Assembly (NCBI GenBank): GCA_020073385.1
Contig: JAIQFH010000037.1
Coordinates: 1-64,000, forward strand
DNA: 64,000 nt
From: Terriglobia bacterium
Lineage (GTDB): Bacteria > Acidobacteriota > Terriglobia > Terriglobales > Acidobacteriaceae
Direction of reading: 5' to 3'
The notes under the pieces are model-generated. The model ran no database searches, had not been told where the DNA came from, and was given only the letters and a program-made list of their open reading frames with translations. Each line of letters starts with the position of its first letter. Position 1 is the stretch's first letter. Below are positions 10,301 to 17,603 of this stretch, piece by piece. Position numbers and translations under genes: made by a program.

Positions 10301-10803
10301 CTCTACTGAATCGGGGCGGAGTCGTGAATGGATTTGTCGGTGGTTGGGAACTCTCTTCGATCTTCCACGTTCGCAGCGGTGTGCCCACCACGATTGTGAT
10401 GGGCTACGACGGCGCGGGTGTCGGTTCCGGACAGTGGCGTCCCAATCAGGTGGCTGATCCTAACAGCGGAACGTGCCCCAACGGCGCCGCGGTCCACACC
10501 ATGAATTGCTGGTTTAACACCTCCGCGTTCGCTACGCCATCCAGTGGAACGTTCGGCAATTTAGGCCGGAACACGATCTACGGGCCTAAATGGGAAGACG
10601 TCGATGTTTCACTACTGAAGAACATTCCCTTGCGAATGCTCGGCGAGGGAGGGAACCTGCAATTCAAGGCCTCGGCTACTGACATCTTCAACCACCCGAA
10701 TCTGGGAATGCCCGATTCGACCTACACCGACGGCGGTTTCGGCGTGATCAGTTACGCCAATACCAGCCGGCAGTTGCAACTCGGAGTCAAAATCAGTTTC
10801 TGA
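7321..10803 (+). CDS. Oar-like TonB-dependent receptor, first copy
   Basis: An outer-membrane receptor of 1160 residues. The ATG at 7321 is chosen because AAAGGAG lies at 7308-7314 and the protein then begins with a Sec signal (MSLFRLRAQAVSLLVLLLMC, cleavage near ALAQ). An in-frame ATG at 7204 has no such support. Domains in order: a carboxypeptidase-regulatory-like beta-sandwich (about residues 30-115, GEIRGTVTDPSSAVV), a plug domain (about 120-260, with NVITKSGTNQFHGSVYEY), then a large beta-barrel ending in an aromatic C-terminus, QLGVKISF. It imports or binds an unknown large ligand; there is no SusD partner. It is followed by a GH84-like hydrolase 94 bases downstream, separated by an intercistronic hairpin, so the ligand may be an amino-sugar glycan. 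Confidence 0.9.
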   Translation: MSLFRLRAQAVSLLVLLLMCILPNLALAQGRQSGEIRGTVTDPSSAVVADVAVTVTNVATGMRLAATTDSSGVYDVPFLQPGEYTVTFARQGFKSLTRSGITLHVETITVNGTLEVGAASERVVVSGDAPLVQTETAAKNTTLTSDFVSSAPSINRSWQDLFAAMPGVNPGSGENSSGSGIGVNGQERYFSTWQVDGGSAMFGQSSNPNYVSTPSETIQEVSLSTANFGAEHGNGLSVFNVITKSGTNQFHGSVYEYIENDALNAENRFAAPPPFNKPATRWNEYGFNVGGPIKKNKLFFFFSYERNPNHSFGPDFRSYPTAAYRQGDFSSLLGPGAVDGEGSPIINPCTGKQVLQGQIYDPLTTQTVTWNGQPVVCRMPFAGNIIDPSRFDPAAVAIQQNFPLPNVPGAGNVNNYYSVQSNWGVMKQLMSWINTKVDYDITPKNRATTSLAWVNYDQSFTRPDCSIDCAHWKGNQPQGQITDVWTISPNVINEFRFSLSRAYGVATNASQGQGWADKLGLVNSAGDVFPNIWINGNLNTDIGNPDAPPAIDVETSFIESDAITWVKGKHILKFGGEFDRWWVNTGWGTQNEGGFWWGGVFTQNPYDQSLPSNIPSEGEGYADFLLGLPNSWWISINPETGGRMWSSQAFIQDEYKVKPNLTLTLGLRWVAQSGWSEVQNRISGYQPSINNPATNTPGAMWYGGQYGHTAMTNTIPHFFAPRIGVAWSPKNNWSVRGGFGLYNIFAGQNTIAPAIAWGQGWVPAGNMWCPDSPLFQLGNRTSNWQDASGGRANCYSNQFGIGPPTPIYPTDQNRTADLYNGTNVNYTPWKMPMEYYAEYQFDVQHQFAHGVVLDLGYVGNRGVNIQLGRDINQICLLAQDCSKLGIPIGTRPNPNFNQIDASFFNGRANYNALQVIARKQFAQGLSFSVNYSWAKVLDTQTGGGWGGAGSSERHGQNYQDAYNIYANYGAASNDIRHTFNGSVTYNLPFGNGKPLLNRGGVVNGFVGGWELSSIFHVRSGVPTTIVMGYDGAGVGSGQWRPNQVADPNSGTCPNGAAVHTMNCWFNTSAFATPSSGTFGNLGRNTIYGPKWEDVDVSLLKNIPLRMLGEGGNLQFKASATDIFNHPNLGMPDSTYTDGGFGVISYANTSRQLQLGVKISF

Positions 10804-10828
10804 GGTGCTGTTTCTCATCATCATTATC

Positions 10829-10853
10829 TGGAGCCAGTTAAGAACTGGCTCCA
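10829..10853 (+). terminator. Intercistronic hairpin without T-tract
   Basis: An 11-base perfect stem (left arm TGGAGCCAGTT at 10829-10839, right arm AACTGGCTCCA at 10843-10853) with a 3-base loop, lying 25 bases after the TonB receptor stop and before the GH84-like gene. No T-run follows, so it is more likely an mRNA stabiliser or attenuator that lowers expression of the downstream gene than a full terminator. Confidence 0.5.
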
Positions 10854-10897
10854 GGTACACCTCTGCGAGCGAAACCTCACACCTTCCGAGATTTCTT

Positions 10898-13345
10898 ATG
10901 GCACGAAAAATATTGGTCTTTTTTCTGGAACTCCTCTCCCTGGCCGCGCTTTCAGCAGGAGAGCAACCGAAATGGACGATTCAATCGAAGGGAAAACTCG
11001 ATGCGCGAATTGAACGCCAACTGCGAGCGCTCGCGCTGCAGGAAGGCACACCAGTTCGTTTCTTGCACGCTGCGAAAGAAACTGAGCAACGATCCCAACG
11101 TGAGGTCTTGATAGATCTGGAACTCGTGGATGAATCGAGGTTCCTGGCAGAATTAAAAAACGACACGGGCGGTTCAGAGGTTCCAGCAACAGCCTTGGCA
11201 AATGAAGGCTATGTTCTCCGTCTGTTTTATCGTCCTGATTCCCTGGTGAAACAAATTCGAATCACCGCGGAATCTTCCACCGGTCTTCATAACGCGCTCC
11301 TGAGAATTCCTGAAGTGCTCAAGACTGCGCCCGCCGATCTTCTCACTAAGCTTCTTCCCAGACTACAAGCTGTTCGCCGGGGAAACGACGGTGAGGTGGT
11401 ACTTGCGGATTACCCCGCTTTTCAGATCCGCGGCGTCATCGAAGGATTCTATGGGCCGCCTTGGAGCCACGAAGACCGGCTTGACATGCTGCGCTTCGAG
11501 GGCCAGCACAGCATGAATACCTACATCTACGCGCCCAAAGACGATCCCTACCATCGCAAGCTCTGGCGCGAGCCATATCCCGCGGAACAGATGGAGCGCT
11601 TAAGGGCACTCGCTGCGGCGGCGCGGGAAAATTTCGTGCACTTCACATTTGCCATCAGCCCCGGACTCTCGATGACCTACTCGAGTGACGCTGATTTTCG
11701 CACGCTAACCCGAAAATTGCAGAGCGTCGCCCAGTTAGGGGTCACGGATTTCGCGCTCTTATTGGATGACGTTCCGCAAGATCTGGTGCACCCGGAGGAT
11801 CGTGCGCGATTCAAAACGCTGGCTGTAGCGCACACCGATCTGATTAATCGGCTGTACGATGATCTGAAATCGCGTTCTCCAGAAAATCGCCTGACCGTCT
11901 GCCCCACCACCTACACCAACGAGTGGGGAAATCGCGACTACCTTCGTGAACTAGGTGCCGGTGTGAATCCTGCGATACCGCTCGATTGGACCGGGACGGA
12001 GGTGATCCCTTCCGCCATCACGGTCGCACAGGCAGAAGAGTGGGCCGCGTACATCCGGAGAAAACCTCTCATCTGGGACAACTTTCCTGTTAACGATAAC
12101 CATCCGTGGCGCCTGATCCTGGATCCTTTGCGTGGACGGGAGGCAGGACTTTCCAGCGCAGTGCAGGGACTATTCTCCAACCCGATGTATCAAGCGCATG
12201 CATCGATGATTCCGCTGCAGACTGTATCAGATTTCTTGTGGAATCCGACGGCCTACAATCCGCAAGAATCGCGGGCACACGCTTTGGTCAGCCAGTACGG
12301 CGCAGATGCCCCGGCAATCTTCGCTCCAATACTGGAGATTTTTGACGCTCGCGGTGGCGAGCCGCTCTTCGCCGGGATTTTCGAAGAACGGCGATCAGTC
12401 ATCGACATTCCAGCGATCGCATCTCAGATTTCACTCCTGGACGCCGCTATCCATGGAACAAAAACAAAACCACAATTCCAAAAGCTAACGCCTGAGCTTG
12501 AGTCTCTCCCCCCGATGCTCCGGACACAACTCAGTCGTATTCTGGCCAGTTCCGCCTTTAAGCATCGGCCGGACGGCAAGATCGAATGGGATGGTGATCA
12601 GCATCGTCTGGCGGCAGCGCCACTGGCGAAGGCACCTGAAATGGACGGAGACTTCGCGAAGTGGCAATCCGGACCAATTCATCCTCTGTATCAAGCGCCG
12701 CAACTGGAGGCAGGACAAGAGTTCTGGAAGGGCCCGCAACAGTTCTCCGCTAAAGTGGCCTTCGCTTGGGACCGGAAGAACCTTTACGTTGCCGTTGACG
12801 TTGTCGACCCGGAGCTGTACCAACCGTTTGAAGGACGAGGCATTCAGCGCGCGGACGCCTTTCGGTTGATCATCGACACGGTGAACGACATCAGGCCGGG
12901 AAGGCCGGCTGGCGTCTACGATCTCTACTTCAGCCCGGGTAATTTTGCCGACGTTCATCCCAGCATCTTCTGCGATGAAGACTTCTTCCCATCGCGTCCG
13001 ACTCCCCATCACTACGACCGCGAGATCCGAACGGCGTGGAAGAAAACTGCGGCGGGCTTCTCCGGGGATATCGTCATACCAGCCTCATTCTTTGGGCGCA
13101 GAGAGTTCTCCGCGGGGGAGGAGATCGGCTTGAGTTTCGGCGCTCGCAAGACGTTCCTTCCGAAAGATGCTTCGGCGGAGGACCTGCAAGGAGTCGCCTT
13201 TACTTCAAAGGAAGACAAGCTGTTCTCGGTTGACCCGGAGAACCCGGCGACGTTGCAACAGTTGGTACTGATCGGATCACAAAATCCGCAGTCGGATTCA
13301 TCTGACATTCCCAGCTCTGAGACTAAGAAAAGCTCCGGGAATTGA
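10898..13345 (+). CDS. GH84-like beta-N-acetylglucosaminidase with C-terminal CBM9-like domain
   Basis: An exported 815-residue enzyme. ATG at 10898 gives a short Sec signal (MARKILVFFLELLSLAALS); the frame extends upstream to 10805 but without a better start. An N-terminal GH20b-like domain (about 25-165) precedes the catalytic TIM barrel, which opens with IRGVIEGFYGPPWSHEDR and holds the paired acids D290-D291 in ALLLDDVP; the Asp pair is the GH84 catalytic signature used in substrate-assisted cleavage of GlcNAc. A C-terminal beta-sandwich (about 570-790, MDGDFAKW, FAWDRKNLYVAVDVVD) resembles CBM9/DOMON-type sugar-binding domains. It probably releases N-acetylglucosamine (or a related amino sugar) from glycans. 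It is likely cotranscribed with the TonB receptor before it. Confidence 0.85.
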   Translation: MARKILVFFLELLSLAALSAGEQPKWTIQSKGKLDARIERQLRALALQEGTPVRFLHAAKETEQRSQREVLIDLELVDESRFLAELKNDTGGSEVPATALANEGYVLRLFYRPDSLVKQIRITAESSTGLHNALLRIPEVLKTAPADLLTKLLPRLQAVRRGNDGEVVLADYPAFQIRGVIEGFYGPPWSHEDRLDMLRFEGQHSMNTYIYAPKDDPYHRKLWREPYPAEQMERLRALAAAARENFVHFTFAISPGLSMTYSSDADFRTLTRKLQSVAQLGVTDFALLLDDVPQDLVHPEDRARFKTLAVAHTDLINRLYDDLKSRSPENRLTVCPTTYTNEWGNRDYLRELGAGVNPAIPLDWTGTEVIPSAITVAQAEEWAAYIRRKPLIWDNFPVNDNHPWRLILDPLRGREAGLSSAVQGLFSNPMYQAHASMIPLQTVSDFLWNPTAYNPQESRAHALVSQYGADAPAIFAPILEIFDARGGEPLFAGIFEERRSVIDIPAIASQISLLDAAIHGTKTKPQFQKLTPELESLPPMLRTQLSRILASSAFKHRPDGKIEWDGDQHRLAAAPLAKAPEMDGDFAKWQSGPIHPLYQAPQLEAGQEFWKGPQQFSAKVAFAWDRKNLYVAVDVVDPELYQPFEGRGIQRADAFRLIIDTVNDIRPGRPAGVYDLYFSPGNFADVHPSIFCDEDFFPSRPTPHHYDREIRTAWKKTAAGFSGDIVIPASFFGRREFSAGEEIGLSFGARKTFLPKDASAEDLQGVAFTSKEDKLFSVDPENPATLQQLVLIGSQNPQSDSSDIPSSETKKSSGN

Positions 13346-14115
13346 ACCAACGATCATGTCTGTTCATATGTGGCTGAACGGACGACTGACAATCCAAAGC
13401 CAAAATGGAATCTACGATGACAGCTCACGCGACCGTGATGCCGGCCAAAAGCCGGAATCCCAGTAATGCCTTTGAAGGAACCCGTTCTTTCTCTCATGCT
13501 CTACGGAGATGGGGCTCAGCCACTCTGGGGATTTGGATTTGTTGGTTCCTCAATAGGAGATTGGCCGAGCCCAAGAGTGCCTTGAGACCATGGGATGGCG
13601 TCGCGGCGCAGAGTATTCTGCTTTGAGCCCCCGACAATGGGAAGATAACTTCCAGCACAAGCTGCATGTTGGCTATGCCCACCTTCGGCACGGCAGTGAG
13701 TTGGAGCTTCATTGGCGATGGTACTCGTCGAAAAGTACGGAACCGTACTGGGCTAGGAGGAGGACAACCGAACTGCCAGGATTCTCCTACCAGGCGATGA
13801 GCAACGCAGACTTGGCGGTCTGCCTGTGTAGCCACGGTGGCTCACATCCGTGGTTTCGAGCCACGTGGCTGGGCGATCTAGCGCGCTTGCACTGCAACAA
13901 CCGACTGGATCGGACGGATGCGTTGGTACAGGCTAGGACCATGGGCGGAGCGGCCTGTGTATCTCTGCAACTTCTAAGGAGTGCTGAAGCGTATGAACTT
14001 CAACGCGCAGACACGACTCGATCACCTAAAACGGAAGACTGTTGCCTAAGCGACTGGTGCTACACTCTTTGCGCCACTTTGGGGACTGCATGGGGGATTC
14101 CGATCCTGAGATTGA
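13346..14115. other. Gene-poor stretch with two palindromes
   Basis: I see no supportable gene here; frames in this stretch have no recognisable protein family and are broken by stops. Two short palindromes stand out: AGCCACGGTGGCT at 13830-13842 and the perfect AGCCACGTGGCT at 13859-13870, 16 bases apart. They could form alternative hairpins or be remnants of a repeat. Confidence 0.4.
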
Positions 14116-14360
14116 GATATAGTCGCGCGGCTTGGGGCGTACGAACTCGACCATCAAGCTGGAGAGCTGCGCAAAGGCGGAGTCAGGATCCACCTGCAAG
14201 ATCAGCCACTTCAGATTCTTCGGATTCTGCTGGAACGGCTAGGGCGGATCGTTGCGCGCGAAGACCTGCGCCAGAAAATTTGGCCGTCTGATACCTTCGT
14301 TGATCGCGCCCTTTGGGCAGCCACCATTGCAGCGGACTTAGCGAATGCGCGAGGCCATGG
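14116..14360 (+). pseudogene. Winged-helix (CadC/OmpR-like) regulator remnant
   Basis: In the frame starting after a stop at 14113, the plus strand encodes LGAYELDHQAGELRK, then LQILRILLERLGRIVAREDL and RQKIWPSDTFVD. This is the start of the winged-helix domain that heads many acidobacterial transmembrane CadC-like or TPR regulators. The normal continuation (a helix ending in a conserved G-Y-R-F wing) is absent: after TFVD the frame runs into unrelated residues and stops at 14508. It is therefore a broken N-terminus of a regulator. Confidence 0.6.
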
Positions 14361-14427
14361 TCTTCGCTCGTTTGGGGAAAGTTCATGCGCCGCATCAAGT
14401 CTTGAAAGCGCGGTCAGGTCCAGTACG

Positions 14428-14547
14428 TCACGCAAGTATTCGATCGTAGCTTTCGGCCCAGAGATGACTCTCGTTAATGGGGTCGATCAGCTGTGCGGTG
14501 ATGCGTAAGCGGTCCCCTGAGGGGCCAGTCCCGCCGCAGATCCGGGG
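14428..14547 (-). pseudogene. TolB-like regulator domain remnant
   Basis: The minus strand encodes SGDRLRITAQLIDPINESH followed by LWAESYDRILA and a stop. This matches the strand-turn block of the TolB-like N-domain that follows the winged helix in acidobacterial and proteobacterial cyclase-like regulators (normally G-D-R-V-R-I-T-A-Q-L then W-A-E-S-Y-D-R-D-L). It lies tail to tail with the winged-helix remnant on the other strand, so the two may be halves of a regulator split by an inversion, or pieces of two genes. The frame before it, up to about 14727, is not clearly homologous. Confidence 0.5.
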
Positions 14548-14906
14548 GTGAAGCTTGCCGGCGTAGACATTGGCAATCTGTCGGGCGAGGGTGTCTCGGA
14601 TAGCCATTGCGTTATCCAGGCGGGGCGGCAGATCCAGTCCGACTTGAAGATGACCATTCTTCTTCCCCCCAATCCGGCCCAGTTCCACAGCCTTGTTGGA
14701 TTGGCATGAAAGAAACACAGGCCACACTCGGTGGCCGCGGCGCGGCGCGGCTTACCACTCTTAGTCAGGGACTGGCAGCGCGGGTTAGAGGTCTTCAGAA
14801 TCATCTTCCTCGCTACCGGGGTTGGTGGCATACATCCCCTCGCCCCGCGCGGCTTCCCGAAACCCGATTAGAAATCGACCTGAAAGGTTTGCCTGGATAC
14901 GAGCGC

Positions 14907-15830
14907 TCATTTTCGATCCAGCAAAGTAAAGCTGGCCGCCGACTGCGGCCGGGACAGCAGCGCGTCACGGATAATCTTCCTGGTTTGCTCGAGTTCGCCT
15001 CCCACCAACTCGAGCCGCGGCGGCCGGACGCGGGGATTTCCGATGCCAACCTCCGACTGCACTAGTTTGATGAGTTGAACGAAGTTCGGAACCGTGTCCA
15101 TCCGGAGTAACGGTAAGAACCAGCGATATAACGCAAAGGCCTTGGCTGCTTCCCCGTTGATGCCACAGTTGAATAGTTCCACCGAATCGTGCGGCAGCGC
15201 ATTTGCCAGACCAGCGACCCACCCTGTCGCTCCCACTCCGATGGCCTCCAATACGGCATCATCCACACCGACAGATATCTCGAGTCGATGGTCGAGCAAA
15301 GCACGGATCGCAGATACCCGGCGGGCATCGGTACTCGATTCCTTGACCGCTTGAAAGTTCTCGTGTTCGGCCGCCAATTCCTGAATCTGCTGCGGCAAGA
15401 AATCGGTTCCGTAAGCAACGGGGTTGTTGTAGAGCATGCAGGAAAGAGGAGTGGCGCAAAATACGGCCGCGACATGAGCCTTCATCTCGCGCCAGTCGCC
15501 TTTGTATACATAAGGAGGCAGAACCATCAGACCATCGCAGCCGAGATCCGTGGCCGATTTTGCCAAAGCCACTGCCTCAGAAGTGGTAAGCGCCGAGATG
15601 GAAGCCACGACTGGCCCGCGCCCTTGAGCGGCCTCGACACACGTGCGCAGAATGTCCTGCTTCTCGGCGACTGACAGAGTGGCGCCTTCACCCAGGGACC
15701 CGAGTGCGACGATCCCCGTGCAGCCGTTGTCCAGAAGCCAGCGGCAGTGTTCCGTCAGAAAACGATGATCGACACCAAGATCACGGGTGAAGGGAGTTGT
15801 TACCGCGGGCATCACGCCGTTCCAGTTCAT
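14907..15830 (-). CDS. Dihydrodipicolinate synthase (DHDPS/NAL)-family lyase
   Basis: A cytosolic 307-residue TIM-barrel enzyme; GGAGGT precedes the ATG at 15830. Family motifs are present: GSLGEGATL (about 44-52), the general-acid Tyr134 in MLYNNPVAYG, and the Schiff-base Lys163 in AVKESS. Within this family two activities suit the neighbourhood: 1-pyrroline-4-hydroxy-2-carboxylate deaminase (the D-hydroxyproline pathway) and L-2-keto-3-deoxyarabonate dehydratase (the oxidative L-arabinose pathway); both give 2-oxoglutarate semialdehyde. From memory the N-terminal region, with VALGSLGEGATL and VLPPYVYKGDWREMK, looks more like the former, but I cannot decide without a tree. It is divergent from the permease at 16023, with a GntR-type site between them. 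Confidence 0.85.
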   Translation of the reverse strand: MNWNGVMPAVTTPFTRDLGVDHRFLTEHCRWLLDNGCTGIVALGSLGEGATLSVAEKQDILRTCVEAAQGRGPVVASISALTTSEAVALAKSATDLGCDGLMVLPPYVYKGDWREMKAHVAAVFCATPLSCMLYNNPVAYGTDFLPQQIQELAAEHENFQAVKESSTDARRVSAIRALLDHRLEISVGVDDAVLEAIGVGATGWVAGLANALPHDSVELFNCGINGEAAKAFALYRWFLPLLRMDTVPNFVQLIKLVQSEVGIGNPRVRPPRLELVGGELEQTRKIIRDALLSRPQSAASFTLLDRK

Positions 15831-15960
15831 TAGAAACCTCCGACCTGGACAGTCCGGCAGTCACTACTCGTCATTTAGTTATCCGATCTGCCCAGCAGAA
15901 TCTCTCAGAAGGCAGTCCGTGACCGCTCACATTCGATTAAGTAGGCAAGGGGGTATTTTA

Positions 15961-15974
15961 TGGATACAATATGC
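15961..15974. promoter_or_regulatory. Candidate GntR operator, site 1
   Basis: TGGATACAATATGC, in the divergent gap between the DHDPS-family gene and the permease and 49 bases before the permease start. It aligns with four other copies in the core locus (19952, 21030, 26710, 30116). The shared core is T-x-x-A-T-A-C-A-x-x-A. The regulator is inferred to be the GntR/FCD protein at 20025, whose family favours GTATAC-type centres. Confidence 0.5.
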
Positions 15975-16022
15975 ACTCGTCAAACCTAACCCTGCTCCAT
16001 CAACCGCTGCGGAATCGGACAC

Positions 16023-17603
16023 ATGACCCGAGAAGCCGACTCATCAGACTCAGAAACTACGAATCGAAATCTGCGTAAGTTCGCGCGCGGATTGAACCTA
16101 TTCGATTCGACGATGCTTGTAGTGGGAGCCATGATCGGCTCGGGCATCTTTATTGTTCCCGCCGAAATGGCCCGTCACGTCGGAAGCGCAGGGTGGCTCT
16201 TAGTGGCATGGGGAGTGGCAGGAGTGCTCACGATTGCAGGCGCCTTGTGCTATGGGGAACTCTCGGCCATGATGCCCCAAGCCGGAGGCATGTATGTCTA
16301 CCTTCGCGAGGCGTACTCGCCGCTTTTGGGATTTCTGTACGGCTGGACATTATTTTCTGTCATCGAAACAGGAACGATTGCCGCCGTCGCGGTTGCATTC
16401 GCACGATTCTCCGGCGTGCTGTGGCCTCTCGTGTCGGAGGACAAATACCTGGTCCCTCCGGTCCACCTCTCTACTCATTACGCCCTCTCCCTGTCAACAG
16501 CCCAGTTGCTGTCGATTGCGGTCATCTTTTTTCTCACCTTGAGCAATACTTTCGGACTCCGTTACGGAAAAGTCATTCAGAATGTATTTACGATCGCCAA
16601 AACCGTAGCACTGGGCGGCCTGATCGTGCTGGGTATTTTTCATGGGCGCACAACCTCAGTGGTTTCGGCAAACTTCAGCGCGCCCTGGCATCCGAGTGGA
16701 ATTGTTTCTCTGGGCCGAGGGCTGGAGGCGACCACAACGTGGGGATTGTTCGTCGCCATCTGCCTCAGTCAGACTGGGTCGTTATTCTCGGCTGACTCGT
16801 GGCACAACATTGCTTTTGCCGCAGCCGAGGTGAAAAAAGCGGAACGCAATGTCACCCTCGCCATGGTGATCGGCGCGACTCTGGTTATCACCCTGTACAT
16901 CCTCGCCAATGTGGCATATCTGTTCACACTTCCTCTGACGGCAATCCAGCACGCTCCGGCGGACCGCGTGGGAACCGCAACATTGCGGGCCATCTTTCCC
17001 GAAGCCGGATCGATAGTGATGGCAGTCGCCATCATGATCTCGACTTTTGGCACCATTAATGCTCTGACCCTGACCGGAGCGCGCGTTTACTACGCTATGG
17101 CCCGCCAGAAACTGTTCTTCCCTTTCGCAGGAAAACTCAACTCCGCGAATGTCCCTGCGTTTTCCCTCGTCCTCCAAGGATTATGGGCTGCCATCCTGGT
17201 GCTGCCGCGTACTTATGAGAATGCAACTCAATCTTGGGGAAACCTCTACAGCAACCTGCTCGAATACGTCATCTCCTCGGCATTGATCTTCTATGTGCTG
17301 ACTGTGACGGGAGTGTTCCGCTTACGTTTCAAACGGCCGGATGCGCCACGCCCTTATCGCACACTTGGATATCCCTTTATACCGGCTTTCTATATTCTTG
17401 CGGCCACCGTCATCCTCGTTGTTCTTTTCGTATATCGCCCCTCAACTACGTGGCCGGGATTGCTGATCGTGTCGCTCGGTATTCCGGTCTACCTGGTAAT
17501 CCGCGGAGCAGCACGGACCCGGACCGAGCAGGCTTACTCCCCTCAGACGTCAGATGCCGAAAGCACCAGAATTGAGCCGAACTTGGAGGACTCCGAATGT
17601 TGA
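16023..17603 (+). CDS. APC-superfamily amino-acid permease
   Basis: A 526-residue inner-membrane transporter. The first membrane helix holds the APC signature MIGSGIFIVPAEMARHVG (about 38-55), and about twelve hydrophobic segments follow, with YGELSAMMPQAGGMYVYLRE in helices 2-3, as in the LAT/amino-acid transporter branch. It should import an amino acid or small peptide by proton or antiport coupling. Its stop overlaps the start of the DPP-IV-type peptidase by 7 bases, so the two are translationally coupled, which suggests that it takes up products of proline-rich peptide cleavage, possibly hydroxyproline or proline itself. Substrate cannot be read from sequence. A candidate GntR operator lies 49 bases upstream. 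Confidence 0.9.
   Translation: MTREADSSDSETTNRNLRKFARGLNLFDSTMLVVGAMIGSGIFIVPAEMARHVGSAGWLLVAWGVAGVLTIAGALCYGELSAMMPQAGGMYVYLREAYSPLLGFLYGWTLFSVIETGTIAAVAVAFARFSGVLWPLVSEDKYLVPPVHLSTHYALSLSTAQLLSIAVIFFLTLSNTFGLRYGKVIQNVFTIAKTVALGGLIVLGIFHGRTTSVVSANFSAPWHPSGIVSLGRGLEATTTWGLFVAICLSQTGSLFSADSWHNIAFAAAEVKKAERNVTLAMVIGATLVITLYILANVAYLFTLPLTAIQHAPADRVGTATLRAIFPEAGSIVMAVAIMISTFGTINALTLTGARVYYAMARQKLFFPFAGKLNSANVPAFSLVLQGLWAAILVLPRTYENATQSWGNLYSNLLEYVISSALIFYVLTVTGVFRLRFKRPDAPRPYRTLGYPFIPAFYILAATVILVVLFVYRPSTTWPGLLIVSLGIPVYLVIRGAARTRTEQAYSPQTSDAESTRIEPNLEDSEC

Noticed and set aside
7321..13345. A SusC/SusD-type polysaccharide utilisation pair
   Set aside because: No SusD-like lipoprotein lies beside either TonB receptor, and the receptors have the Oar-like architecture.
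15502..15510. TTGTATACA, resembling the GntR-type motif
   Set aside because: It lies inside the DHDPS-family coding region, where it encodes part of the conserved P-Y-V-Y-K segment; no promoter is expected there.
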